From NCBI GenBank assembly GCA_022511185.1, contig JAFLSA010000004.1, forward strand, positions 1 through 42,833: a DNA stretch of 42,833 nt, written 5' to 3'. Below are positions 18,650-28,788 of the stretch, piece after piece. The position numbers and the translations under genes are program-made. This DNA is from Eubacterium sp. Lineage in GTDB: Bacteria > Bacillota > Clostridia > Oscillospirales > Acutalibacteraceae. A model generated the notes under the pieces. That model did not search any database and was not told where the DNA came from. It saw nothing but the letters and a program-made list of their open reading frames with translations. The first letter of the stretch is position 1. Each line of letters opens with the position of its first letter.

Positions 18650-19477
18650 TTATTCTTTTGCTCTTTTTTCTTTTATGACTATTACATCTTCCCTGTCAAC
18701 GATGATGGGCAGTCCCTCAGGTGACTTGTCAAGCTGAACCTTAAGCTTACCTGTAAGCAGAGATGAATCAACAACAACTCCCCTGCCCTCACGGCAATCA
18801 ACGACTGTATTTTTCCTCGGAGTAATCTTTTGCAGATACTCGTATGAATTCTGCTCATATTTCAGACAGCACATAAGTCTGCCGCAGGTGCCGCTGATTT
18901 TACTTGGTGCAAGTGACAGTCCCTGATCCTTTGCCATTTTAATGGTAACGGAATGGAAATCGTCAAGAAATGTTGAACAGCAAAACGGCCTGCCGCAAAT
19001 GCCAAGCCCGCCGAGAAGTCGGCTCTCGTCACGAACGCCAATTTGTCTCAACTCAATTCTCGTACGAAAATGTGAGCCTAAATCCTTAACAAGCTCCCTG
19101 AAATCCACTCTGCCGTCAGCAGTAAAATAGAAGATAAGCTTTGATCTGTCAAAGGAATATACAGCATCTGTTAAATACATCTCAAGATTATGCGCCTTTA
19201 TTTTTTCAGCGCATACTGCGAGTGCCTCTTTTTCAAGCTTTTTATTTTCCTCAATCACTTCTAAATCTTCGTTAGTAGCAATTCTTTTAACCGGCTTGAG
19301 CGGTGAAACAATCTCGCTGTCTTCAACCTCTTTTACAGCGCTCTGTGCCGCTGCACACTCAACACCATTTGAGGTTTCAAGAACTAACATCTGTCCTTTT
19401 TTTATATCAAGACCCTGTGGGTCAAAGTAATAGGTCTTGCCTGTGTCCTTAAAACGAACACCAACAACCTTTGTCAT
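18650..19477 (-). CDS. ricT: PSP1-domain protein, RicT/YaaT family
   Basis: YFTADGRVDFRELVKDLGSHFRTRIELRQIGVRDESRLLGGLGICGRPFCCSTFL; SGTCGRLMCCLKYEQ. Confidence 0.9.
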   Translation of the reverse strand: MTKVVGVRFKDTGKTYYFDPQGLDIKKGQMLVLETSNGVECAAAQSAVKEVEDSEIVSPLKPVKRIATNEDLEVIEENKKLEKEALAVCAEKIKAHNLEMYLTDAVYSFDRSKLIFYFTADGRVDFRELVKDLGSHFRTRIELRQIGVRDESRLLGGLGICGRPFCCSTFLDDFHSVTIKMAKDQGLSLAPSKISGTCGRLMCCLKYEQNSYEYLQKITPRKNTVVDCREGRGVVVDSSLLTGKLKVQLDKSPEGLPIIVDREDVIVIKEKRAKE

Positions 19478-19492
19478 TTATGTATCCTCCGT

Positions 19493-20473
19493 TTATCTGC
19501 CGACAGCTTGTCTTAAGCTATAGCAGATTTTTGTAATAAGAATTGAATTATTTGAATTTCTAATTGCCATTTCTTTAAGTGTATCACAAACGCTCATTAA
19601 GTCAATAAGTTTTTGTCTGGTAAGTTTTGTTTTTAAAAGTTTTGCGATATCTTTTTGACCTGACAAAAAATCTCCGTTTTCATTATACACCAAAGCATCT
19701 CTGAAAATATTTTTTAAAAAATCACAGGCGAAAACGATTGAATTTCTATCCTTTTGAAATACCGAGCAGGCACATAAAAGCGAATACTCGTTATCGTTGA
19801 CAAGAGCTGTGCAGATATCACAGCACACCCGTGCAAGCTCACTCTGCCTTGAATCAGAAAAGCTTTCAAGCGCTTTGCCGATATTGCCGTTAAAGGTTTC
19901 AAGTGCAGTTTTGGCCTCGTCAAAAGCGATGTCCTCAAAATGCGATGACATATAGCCTGCGCCCTTATCGGCATCAACACTCTCAAGACTGACAACAACA
20001 GACCTTGAAATGACTGTTTCAAGAAGCATACTTTTGGACTGAGCAGTAAGGATAAACACCACATACTGCGGCGGCTCCTCAAGCACCTTTAAAAGGGCAT
20101 TCTGAGCAGATATGCTCATACAATCTGCATTGCCTAATATATATATCTTAAATTCAGCCTCGTTTGGCTGAACATATGCATCCTTAACTACCTCACGGAT
20201 AACGTCAACGTGAAAGGAATTTGCACCGCCCGATGCGCTGTGTTCAAAAATATCGGGATGTATTTTTTCCTTAGCCTTATGGCACTGAGCGCACTCCATA
20301 CAAGGCTTTTCCTCTCCTCTGCAAACAAGAGCCGTTGCCAATGAGCGAGCCAAGGTCTTTTTACCGAGACCCCGTTCCCCCTCAATAACAACAGCGTGAG
20401 GAAAACACTTGGAGTCGATAAGGCATCCAAGCTGTTCTATTATTCTTTCATTTCCTACAAAGTCTATTTTCAT
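19493..20473 (-). CDS. holB: DNA polymerase III delta' subunit
   Basis: GERGLGKKTLARSLATALVC, C-x(8)-C-x2-C-x2-C type zinc motif (CRGEEKPCMECAQCHK), NALLKVLEEPP. Confidence 0.9.
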   Translation of the reverse strand: MKIDFVGNERIIEQLGCLIDSKCFPHAVVIEGERGLGKKTLARSLATALVCRGEEKPCMECAQCHKAKEKIHPDIFEHSASGGANSFHVDVIREVVKDAYVQPNEAEFKIYILGNADCMSISAQNALLKVLEEPPQYVVFILTAQSKSMLLETVISRSVVVSLESVDADKGAGYMSSHFEDIAFDEAKTALETFNGNIGKALESFSDSRQSELARVCCDICTALVNDNEYSLLCACSVFQKDRNSIVFACDFLKNIFRDALVYNENGDFLSGQKDIAKLLKTKLTRQKLIDLMSVCDTLKEMAIRNSNNSILITKICYSLRQAVGR

Positions 20474-20489
20474 ACTGTAATTTTCTGAA

Positions 20490-20813
20490 CTATAACTTTC
20501 TAAATTGATCTACGTCTACAACAAACGCAACTGCTCCGTACTCCTCCACGTCAACAGGCTTTTTAAGAAGTGAACCTTCTATAGTACTTTCAACTCCTGT
20601 TTTACGGACAACACGCTTTGTGACGTTCTTTTCTAAAACACTGAAAAGTAAATCGACCTTATCTTCATCAACGCCAAAAAGAATTGTGGTATGTCCGCCC
20701 TCTAAAAACTGACCGGCAGTTGAAACCTTTGTTGAAAAAAATCCCTCTGCTCCGGTTGCTGCAAGAACCTTTGTCAAATCCTTATTTGAAACGATAACTA
20801 TAACTAATTTCAT
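20490..20813 (-). CDS. darA: Cyclic-di-AMP receptor, DarA/YaaQ (PII-like) family
   Basis: MKLVIVIVSNKDLTKVLAATGAEGFFSTKVSTAGQFLEGGHTTILFGVDEDKVD. Confidence 0.9.
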   Translation of the reverse strand: MKLVIVIVSNKDLTKVLAATGAEGFFSTKVSTAGQFLEGGHTTILFGVDEDKVDLLFSVLEKNVTKRVVRKTGVESTIEGSLLKKPVDVEEYGAVAFVVDVDQFRKL

Positions 20814-20942
20814 ATAAATCACCCTTTAAAATATATTCTGTTCGCCCCTCTTCTCATTCCATTCTTGCAGATATGATTATATATTATTTCAGAAAATAAT
20901 TCAATCTATGTGAATTTCATTTTAAATAAAATTTACAATTCA

Positions 20943-21875
20943 TTAATTTACTACTGTTGCAAGTGCAACGATAACAGGCATTGTTGCGATTGAAAGCACT
21001 GATGACTGTGCCGCAAGTTCTGAGCCGAGTGCAGAATCGTTTTCATACTTTGCGGCGTACATTGCCGTATTCGTTGCGGTTGGAGCAGATGCGGAAATGA
21101 GCATTGCTGTCAGGAGTGAGCCTCTTACACCGCAGATATAAAAGAGTCCGAGCATACAAAGAGGAATAAATACGAGCCTTATAAATGAAGCAAAATATAT
21201 TTCCTTTTTTGAAAACATACTCTTAAAGCTTGAATTGGCAAGAAACGTGCCGAAAACAATCATCGCAAGCGGAGAATTACAGTTACCGACAACCTCCATA
21301 GGATACTCAATAAAATAAGGTATATCAGGCTGGAGAAAGAAAAGCGGCAGACCGATTATTACCGACATTGAACCGGGATTGAAAATCAGCTTTTTAAAAT
21401 TGATTTTTGCTTCCCTGCCTGAAATCTCATAAATACCGTAAGTAAAAGCCACGATATTGAACACGGCGACGTAAACCGAGCAGTAGAAAATTCCTTCATT
21501 TCCGATAACACTTTTGGCAAGCGGAAGCGCTAAAAATGCGGCGTTTGACATAATCATTGCATAATGATAAATGCCACGTTCCTTCAGTGACCTTTTCCTG
21601 AAGGACAGCATTGACACAAGCGCACCGAAAATGTGTGTCACAAAAGCACAGACAAAGGCAATAAGTATACCCCTGATATGCTCCTTTGAATATTCCATTG
21701 TCATAAAGGTATGTATAATCGCAATCGGCAAAATCACATTAAATAGCAAATCAATCAGCCGTTTGCCGTCCGCTTGTTTGAATATACCGATTTTATCCGT
21801 TACAAAGCCTATGCCTGCAATAAGATACAGAATAAGCACCTGAAGTGCGATAGTTTTTAAATTCTCAAAAAACAA
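20943..21875 (-). CDS. AEC-family (auxin efflux carrier-like) transporter
   Basis: About ten hydrophobic segments; LYLIAGIGFVTDKIGIF, SNAAFLALPLAKSVIGNEGIFY, SASAPTATNTAMYAAKYENDSALGSELAAQSSVLSIATMPV. Confidence 0.88.
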   Translation of the reverse strand: MFFENLKTIALQVLILYLIAGIGFVTDKIGIFKQADGKRLIDLLFNVILPIAIIHTFMTMEYSKEHIRGILIAFVCAFVTHIFGALVSMLSFRKRSLKERGIYHYAMIMSNAAFLALPLAKSVIGNEGIFYCSVYVAVFNIVAFTYGIYEISGREAKINFKKLIFNPGSMSVIIGLPLFFLQPDIPYFIEYPMEVVGNCNSPLAMIVFGTFLANSSFKSMFSKKEIYFASFIRLVFIPLCMLGLFYICGVRGSLLTAMLISASAPTATNTAMYAAKYENDSALGSELAAQSSVLSIATMPVIVALATVVN

Positions 21876-21893
21876 AGTCAGATAGTCCTTTTA

Positions 21894-22709
21894 TTATTTT
21901 AATTTTGTGCGTTTATTTATGTCACATAAAATGGTCAATGAAAATACGCCTGACATCAGGTATGTAACCGAGGAAAAGGTCACTTCGCTGAATGTACTGA
22001 AATCCATCATAATCAAAACAATTCTTGGCAAGGCTACTATAAACGCCATAGCCGTAAGCATAAGAGAAAAAAATACAAACGCTCTTGTTGCACCTGCGTT
22101 CTTTTTATCTACTGCTGAAATCATACTGAAAAGAAAGCAAAGTGTTATACAAATCAAGATAAATTCACTGAAAAGCTCGACGTTATTTTTCACGTCAATA
22201 ATTTGTGACATTATTCCGATGAGCTTTGAAAATGCCCACACAACCGGAGCGAAATGGAGAAAAGTGAAATTTTTAAAATCGTAATTTTCATTCCTCTCGG
22301 TCAGTGCCAAGGTTAAAAAATAAAAGCAGCTTATCAGTGCAAACACACCTGAAACACCCATAGGGATAAGGTATACGTAATCAATATAAAACACGCTTGA
22401 GACGTATGAATAGCAGTTATATCCCTGATGGATAAAATCGTAAAAAAACGACAGTGAAAGCAAAGCCGATGATAAAAAAATACTTTTTTTGCCGTTTGAA
22501 ATATCAAAAGTTTCTGCTAAATCTTTTTTAAACACAGAGTAGATAACAGCAAAAACAAAGCATAAAAATATCAGTAAATAAAGTATGTAGGAGTCTGTAT
22601 TACCGTTAAAGGATATTTTACCGAAAAGCTGAAAAAAGCGCAAAACACAAGAAGCAATCACTGTTATTATTATCAATAAAACAGGTAGTCTTGCTCTCGT
22701 CTTTTGCAC
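21894..22709 (-). CDS. Hypothetical polytopic membrane protein
   Basis: 271 aa with roughly seven hydrophobic segments; no family recognised. Confidence 0.6.
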   Translation of the reverse strand: MQKTRARLPVLLIIITVIASCVLRFFQLFGKISFNGNTDSYILYLLIFLCFVFAVIYSVFKKDLAETFDISNGKKSIFLSSALLSLSFFYDFIHQGYNCYSYVSSVFYIDYVYLIPMGVSGVFALISCFYFLTLALTERNENYDFKNFTFLHFAPVVWAFSKLIGIMSQIIDVKNNVELFSEFILICITLCFLFSMISAVDKKNAGATRAFVFFSLMLTAMAFIVALPRIVLIMMDFSTFSEVTFSSVTYLMSGVFSLTILCDINKRTKLK

Positions 22710-22814
22710 TTCTTTTCTCCTTTAAGTTGACGGTAGTCGAAATAATATGGTTTTGAGCCAATCTTTTCCGCCAATACTTCGTTAAATTATTTTTGAATAC
22801 CTTAAATTAAAGCA

Positions 22815-24191
22815 TTATTTTTCAACTCGCCGTGATATATCAACAAACTTTTTTGAATGGCTGACACTCTTATATGCAGGGCGCATAATCTTACCGCCTG
22901 AGGTAAGCTCCTCAAGTCTGTGAGCGCACCAGCCTGCAATTCTTGCCGTGGCAAAAAGAGGAGTGAACAAATCATCAGGTATACCGAGCACCTTGTAAAC
23001 AAGACCTGAATAAAGGTCAACGTTTGCGCACATCGTCTTGTCAACTCCCTTAATTTCTGCAAATACTTCGGGCGTTAAACGCTCGATATTTTCAAGTGTC
23101 TTGAATTCCTTTTCATAACCCTTTTCAAGCGCAAGCTTTTTAGCGTTTTCCTTAAGTATTACGGCACGTGGGTCGGACTTTGTATAAACAGCGTGACCCA
23201 TACCGTAAATAAGGCCTAAGCCGTCACCTGCTTCTTTATTCAGAATCTTTACAAGATAGTCCTTAACCTGTGACGGATCAGTCGAATCAGGAAGTGCCTC
23301 CATAATCTCATTCATCTGTGCCGCTACTCTGAGATTAGCACCACCGTGACGCGGGCCTTTGAGCGAGCCGAAGCCTGCAGTAATTGCAGAATATGTATCC
23401 GTGCCGCTTGATGTCAAAACTCTTGTAGAAAAGGTTGAGTTATTACCGCCGCCGTGGTCAGCGTGAAGCACAAGGCAGATGTCAAGAAGTCTCGCTTCCT
23501 CGTGAGTAAACTTTTTATCAGGTCTCAGCTGATTGAGAATATACTCGGCCGTCGCCTGCTCCTTTCTGATTGGGTGAAGGAACATTGTCTTATTATAAAA
23601 CGCACGGCGCTTAACCTGATAAGCGCTGTTCATAATAGTAGGCATCTGTGCAATAAGCTGAAGCGACTGGCGAAGCACGTTTGGAATTGAGATATCATCA
23701 GGATTTTCGTCAAAGGAATAGAGCATCATAACACTTCGTGCCATTTTGTTCATAATATCCTTTGAAGGATTTTTCATAATCATATCTTCAATAAACTCAT
23801 CAGGGAGTGTTCGGCACTCAGCAAGAACCTCACGAAGACTTACAAGCTGACTTTCAGTAGGAAGCTCTCCGAAAAGAAGCAGCCACACTACCTCCTCATA
23901 ACCGAAGCGGTCATTATCAATACAGCTTTTAACGATATCGTTAATGTCATAGCCTCTGTAGGAAAGCTTACCGTCCTTTGGTATCCTTTCACCGTCAAGA
24001 ATATAGTAGCCCTCAACAGAGCAGATACGAGTCAGACCTGCCATAACACCCGTACCGTCGCTGTTTCTGAGTCCTCTTTTAACGTGATATTTTTCATAAT
24101 CCTCTTTCTTTATGGAGTTATTCTTATCAAGCTCACTGCATAAACTTGAAAGGGCGTCCATCGAAATCGGGGAAATATAATTTGCCGGCAT
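22815..24191 (-). CDS. gltA: Citrate synthase
   Basis: DGKLSYRGYDINDIV, LHADHGGGNNSTFSTRVLTSSGTDTYSAITAGFGSLKGPRHGGAN, GLIYGMGHAVYTKSDPRA; ATG 24191 behind aaaggaga. Confidence 0.95.
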   Translation of the reverse strand: MPANYISPISMDALSSLCSELDKNNSIKKEDYEKYHVKRGLRNSDGTGVMAGLTRICSVEGYYILDGERIPKDGKLSYRGYDINDIVKSCIDNDRFGYEEVVWLLLFGELPTESQLVSLREVLAECRTLPDEFIEDMIMKNPSKDIMNKMARSVMMLYSFDENPDDISIPNVLRQSLQLIAQMPTIMNSAYQVKRRAFYNKTMFLHPIRKEQATAEYILNQLRPDKKFTHEEARLLDICLVLHADHGGGNNSTFSTRVLTSSGTDTYSAITAGFGSLKGPRHGGANLRVAAQMNEIMEALPDSTDPSQVKDYLVKILNKEAGDGLGLIYGMGHAVYTKSDPRAVILKENAKKLALEKGYEKEFKTLENIERLTPEVFAEIKGVDKTMCANVDLYSGLVYKVLGIPDDLFTPLFATARIAGWCAHRLEELTSGGKIMRPAYKSVSHSKKFVDISRRVEK

Positions 24192-24304
24192 AATGTTTCT
24201 CCTTTCGTAGATTTGTAAGAAAGCAAATAACTTATATAAACAAAATAGTATTCGTATCAAGATATTATACCTTTTATTTAATATAAAGTCAAGGAGATGA
24301 CATT

Positions 24305-24457
24305 ATGAAAAAAATACTGATTGTATACGCCGTGATGTTTGCACTGACAATTCTGATACCGGCAATCATCTGTTTTACGGACACGACCTCCGGCAGTCAG
24401 GAGGAGCTTGTTACTATTTTCAGGCAGCAGATCAGTCTAATTGGCTGTTATCACTAA
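24305..24457 (+). pseudogene. 50-codon ORF resembling the N-terminus of SpoIID, probably truncated
   Basis: MKKILIVYAVMFALTILIPAIICFTDTTSGSQEELVTIFRQQISLIGCYH*, preceded by strong SD aaggagatgacatt; below the ORF-track cutoff; 3' end runs into the antisense end of gerC. SpoIID resemblance is from memory and weak. Confidence 0.4.
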
Positions 24458-25571
24458 TTTTTTTGAGTTCGGATTTTACGTTTACTTTCAACTCGACCGT
24501 TTTAAAATAAGTGTCCCATTCATCAGCTACTTTGTCATATGATACCGGACTGTCCTTTGCAAGATACTCCCCTATCCTCAGGCTGTCACTGTTATTCTCT
24601 TTGCAGGCGTTAAATGCTTTGGTGCAAAGGCGTCTTACTTCCTCTTCTGTCTTTGTGCTTATTCTATCAAGGTCATCTTCTCTGAGTTTTGTTAAAATAC
24701 CATTTTCAATTTCATCAATCACAAGCAGATTTTTAATATCCACAATAAAATTTATATTACCGTCAATAATTTCTATACGCTTCTTGACCTTAACAGCGGT
24801 AATATGAACACCTGCCTTGCCAAACTCATCATCCTTAAATTCAACAGAGCAGTTCTTGACCTTGCCTGACATCAAAAGAAAACCCATAGTTTCGTCATCG
24901 TCTGTAACGTAGACAAGCCTGCCTTTACTGAAAAGTCCGATTCCTTTTGACTCTACACTTTCCTTTTCTTTTTCCTTTTTGAGTACAGGCAGATAAATAT
25001 CTGAGGTTTTGTCAGCCGCCATATTGAGAAGTTCGCCAACCGTCACATAAGCGCTGACACCTGCTTCCTCTCCGTTTTTCATAAGATAGACCATATTTTC
25101 ACACGGAACGCCTGCATCATTTTCCTTGCTTTCAATAATGTCCTTTGATTTATCATCGGCTATACATACTGCCACGTCAACACGGGAATCTGACGAACGC
25201 AGGAAATAATCAAGCTTTTCTTTGAAATCAGTCTCGGCAATATCACGGCAGAAAATAATAATTTTATTCTGACCGAAAAACAGCTTTTTGGATACACTCT
25301 TTGAAAGATTAGAGACGGCGTCAACAATCGTGTCGCCCTTTTCCTCAGTATTATACGTTCTGTTTCCCTCGGGGGTTTCACTGCTCGTTGCCGCGCCTAA
25401 TTTAAGCGTCTGAATTATAACGTTCACCTTATCATCACGCATCTCGACCCCCATTCCCTCAACAATAAGCATATCCTTGAGATGAACAGCCTCCATACAG
25501 CCTGAAAGCATTGAAGCTATAAGAACAACACAAGCAATTATTTTAAAACTTTTCAACAAGCTCATCACCAT
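24432..25571 (-). CDS. Ger(x)C-family spore germination lipoprotein
   Basis: Lipobox IASMLSGC; GCMEAVHLKDMLIVEGMGVE; AVSNLSKSVSKKLFFGQNKIIIFCRDIAE. Confidence 0.9.
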   Translation of the reverse strand: MVMSLLKSFKIIACVVLIASMLSGCMEAVHLKDMLIVEGMGVEMRDDKVNVIIQTLKLGAATSSETPEGNRTYNTEEKGDTIVDAVSNLSKSVSKKLFFGQNKIIIFCRDIAETDFKEKLDYFLRSSDSRVDVAVCIADDKSKDIIESKENDAGVPCENMVYLMKNGEEAGVSAYVTVGELLNMAADKTSDIYLPVLKKEKEKESVESKGIGLFSKGRLVYVTDDDETMGFLLMSGKVKNCSVEFKDDEFGKAGVHITAVKVKKRIEIIDGNINFIVDIKNLLVIDEIENGILTKLREDDLDRISTKTEEEVRRLCTKAFNACKENNSDSLRIGEYLAKDSPVSYDKVADEWDTYFKTVELKVNVKSELKKISDNSQLD

Positions 25572-26598
25572 AATTTCTCTTTTTAAAAATCAATGCTAAA
25601 AGCGGAATAATCACACCAAAAACGGCAAACGGAGCAAAATTAACTATCTGCGGCAGAGTGTTGACCTGAACAAGCTCTGTAAAGATAAGCGATACGATAA
25701 ACGCTAAAGAAGCGGAAATTACGCATTTTGTGCTTTTCTTCATAGGCCTGAATGCAATACCTGAGCAGTATATCAAAAGAACAGATTTGGTAAATATACC
25801 GAATATCCAGAAGGAAATATATAAAACGTCAATCCTTTCAAACAGGCCGATCTTTGCATACTGGAACAAAGTATAAATTGGAAAAACCTGAAGTGAAGCC
25901 GCATCGCCCATAACCGCATTGACAAAAAGCACAAGCACAAAAAGCGAGAAAAAGGACGCAATCAAAGACCATACATACGGTTTTACCGCCCTGCCGTTGA
26001 CTTTTTTTGAAAGGCATAAAAACAACGCTAACTCCGTAGAATTTCCCGTCATAGTAAGAATATTATTTATCATTTCATCATTGCTGTTTCTTATTACAGG
26101 ATAGAGATTAATCTCCTGATAATTTTGTAAATTCAAAATAAGTGCAGCAAGAATTGAAGCTACTAAAAGTGAAAACCCGAATGCTGAAAATCTGGACAGC
26201 CCCTCTATACCGAGATATGCACCGTAAAAAGCACAAGCGGCAACTATAATTGAAAACATCCACGCCTGTGAATTTGGGTTAAGCGTAGTCGATGCAAAGT
26301 ATGAAAATCTGCTGATATTTATCCCTGCAATAAATATAAAATAGAGCGAATAAAAAAATCCTACCCACTTAATGTCAAAGGGATTTTTATGCTTTTTATA
26401 ACAGTAAATTGCAGGAAGTGACAAAAGCAGAGTAGCACCCATAGATGCTAAAACGCTTATTAAAAAATCCGTATTCATTAAGCTTACTGAAGTCGACTGA
26501 ACAGTCGTCATACTGACAACTATTCTGCTGATATAAAGCAGAAAAAAAATACTTACAGGTGCTATTTTATCCCTTTTTGCCTGTGTCAATATCTGCAC
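25543..26598 (-). CDS. GerB-family endospore germination permease
   Basis: Amino-acid-permease-like membrane protein between gerA and gerC; overlaps both neighbours as in typical ger operons. Confidence 0.87.
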   Translation of the reverse strand: MQILTQAKRDKIAPVSIFFLLYISRIVVSMTTVQSTSVSLMNTDFLISVLASMGATLLLSLPAIYCYKKHKNPFDIKWVGFFYSLYFIFIAGINISRFSYFASTTLNPNSQAWMFSIIVAACAFYGAYLGIEGLSRFSAFGFSLLVASILAALILNLQNYQEINLYPVIRNSNDEMINNILTMTGNSTELALFLCLSKKVNGRAVKPYVWSLIASFFSLFVLVLFVNAVMGDAASLQVFPIYTLFQYAKIGLFERIDVLYISFWIFGIFTKSVLLIYCSGIAFRPMKKSTKCVISASLAFIVSLIFTELVQVNTLPQIVNFAPFAVFGVIIPLLALIFKKRNYGDELVEKF

Positions 26599-28033
26599 CT
26601 CTCAATTCATTTACACGCACCTTGCGTTTTGATAATTTCAGCCACGTTTCCCTGTAGAATATATCACCAAGCGAATGCTTATCAAGCGGAGAAATTGGAG
26701 CTGAAAGCGGAATACCGAACGGGTCAAGCGAACAGATATTCATAAATATAACACCTGCACCGAATACGATTCCGTACACTCCGAATAAGCCGCCGAATAT
26801 AATAAACAAAAATCTTAATACTGACACGCTCTCATATAACGGATATACAACGTATGAGGATATAGCGGTCATTGCGATTACAACGAGCATAGGTGCACCG
26901 ATAATTCCCGCAGAAACAGTAGTTTCACCGATGATAATACCGCCGATGATTGAAACAGCGTGGCCGATAGCCTTCGGCAGTCTTAAGCCTGCCTCTCTCA
27001 TAATTTCATAAAGAATCAAAAGCATAATAGCCTCTGTCATAAGGGAAAACGGAGTTGTGATTTCCTCCGACGCAATTGTGTATAAAAGATTAGTCGGTAT
27101 CAGCTCCTGATGAAAGGTGCCTATTCCCACATATATTCCCGGCAGAAAAATTGAAATTAGAAAGCTGAAATATTTTAGCACCCTTATAAAACCGCTGTGA
27201 AACGGAGGATTATCATAATCATCAACTGACTGAAAATTATCGCTGAAAAGATACGGAAGGAAAATAACAAAGGGCGTACCCTCAACCATTATAACGACTC
27301 TGCCCTCAAGCAGCTTTGAGACGGCAACGTCAGGGCGTTCGGTATTACCGACACAGGAGAAAAATGATTTTATATCAGTATCAACAAACGGTACAAGCTC
27401 GCCGTAATCAACAACTGTATTGAGCCTTGCTGTATAGAGACGGCGTTCGACCTCACTTACAAGCTCGCTGTCGGCACGGTTGTCAATATAGGCAATGACA
27501 ACTGGAGTATCAGCCGCCGAGCCTAATTTGATTTGCTTGAACTTGAGATGATGCGTTTTAAGCCTTTTTCTGAGCAGAGCCTTGTTGTCATTGAGTGCCT
27601 CGATAAAGCATTCCTTTGCGCCCTTAACGTTGCTTTCATTTGACGGCTCGTCTATCGAACGCCTTGCCCAGCCCTGAATACCGAACACAAGTGCCTTATT
27701 GCAGCCGTCGAGCACGAATACGCAAAAACCACTCATCAAAAAGTAGTAGCAATCCTTAAAGGTTGTCGCCTCATTAAGCTCAAGTGAATTTACAACACTC
27801 AGCTTGATTTGGTTGTAAAGGTCAATATTGTCATCGAATTCAAGCTCCCTTTCAAGTATCGGAGACACTACCATCTGCGAAAGCTGAAGCGAATCAATAA
27901 GTCCGTCCATTGCACAGAAAAATCCTTTTTCACCGCATATAACCGCCTCACGAAGCAGGAAATCCGAGCAGTCTTTAAAATCATCTTCAAATCTTTTTTT
28001 GTTATTGTCATAATCAGGATACAGATTATCCAT
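26567..28033 (-). CDS. GerA-family spore germination protein
   Basis: VVMVEGTPFVIFLPYLFSDNFQSVDDYD, PTNLLYTIASEEITTPFSLMTEAIMLLILYEIMREAGLRLPKAIGHAVSIIGGIIIGETTVSAGIIGAPMLVVIAMTAISSYVV; start moved to ATG 28033 behind ggtgat. Confidence 0.92.
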   Translation of the reverse strand: MDNLYPDYDNNKKRFEDDFKDCSDFLLREAVICGEKGFFCAMDGLIDSLQLSQMVVSPILERELEFDDNIDLYNQIKLSVVNSLELNEATTFKDCYYFLMSGFCVFVLDGCNKALVFGIQGWARRSIDEPSNESNVKGAKECFIEALNDNKALLRKRLKTHHLKFKQIKLGSAADTPVVIAYIDNRADSELVSEVERRLYTARLNTVVDYGELVPFVDTDIKSFFSCVGNTERPDVAVSKLLEGRVVIMVEGTPFVIFLPYLFSDNFQSVDDYDNPPFHSGFIRVLKYFSFLISIFLPGIYVGIGTFHQELIPTNLLYTIASEEITTPFSLMTEAIMLLILYEIMREAGLRLPKAIGHAVSIIGGIIIGETTVSAGIIGAPMLVVIAMTAISSYVVYPLYESVSVLRFLFIIFGGLFGVYGIVFGAGVIFMNICSLDPFGIPLSAPISPLDKHSLGDIFYRETWLKLSKRKVRVNELRGADIDTGKKG

Positions 28034-28113
28034 ATTTATCACCATAGTTACTTTTTGCAAAAGTGCTTTGGTTATTCACAAAAAATAATCACACAATATA
28101 TACGGTGAACATT

Positions 28114-28788
28114 ATGGCAATTAATTTTATAAGAGCAATTGTAATTTACGTTTTTGTTATCATCGCAGTCAGACTTATGGGTAAACGGCAGGTCGGCGAA
28201 CTAAAACCGCACGAGCTTGTTATCACGATTCTTTTAAGCGCAGTAGCACTTATACCGCTTGAGGAAAATTCTATGCCGCTTGCAAACTGCTTAGTACCTA
28301 TACTCCTTTTTATAAGTATGGAAATTATCGTCTCCGTTATTTCAATGAAAAGCCTGTGGTTCAGAAATCTCCTTCAGGGCAGACCCATATTCATTATCAG
28401 GAAAGGCAAGCTCGACCAGAAGAAGCTAAGCGAAATGAGGTTTACAATTGATGACGTAATTGACGCTTTAAGACAAAAGGATATATTTGATTTGTCTGAG
28501 GTTGAGGACGCTGTTATTGAAACAAACGGCTCAATATCAGTTCTGCCAAAGGCTGAAAACAGGCCGCTTACCCCGAAGGATATGGGCATCACTCCAAAGG
28601 ATAACGGCATACCGATAACTATTGTTATGGACGGCAAGCCTGTTAACGAATATTTTAATGAGTATAAAATTGATGACAAAAGAATTGAGCTTGTTATCAG
28701 AAACACACAAAAAGACGTCAGCAAGATTATGCTGCTGACGATTGACGATAAGGGTAACACTTTTTTGATAGAAAAGGAGAATAAATGA
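28114..28788 (+). CDS. DUF421 / YetF-like membrane protein
   Basis: IIAVRLMGKRQVGELKPHELVITILLSAVALIPLE; GRPIFIIRKGKLDQKKLSEMRFTIDDVIDALRQKDIFDLSEVEDAVIETNGSISVLPK. Confidence 0.9.
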   Translation: MAINFIRAIVIYVFVIIAVRLMGKRQVGELKPHELVITILLSAVALIPLEENSMPLANCLVPILLFISMEIIVSVISMKSLWFRNLLQGRPIFIIRKGKLDQKKLSEMRFTIDDVIDALRQKDIFDLSEVEDAVIETNGSISVLPKAENRPLTPKDMGITPKDNGIPITIVMDGKPVNEYFNEYKIDDKRIELVIRNTQKDVSKIMLLTIDDKGNTFLIEKENK

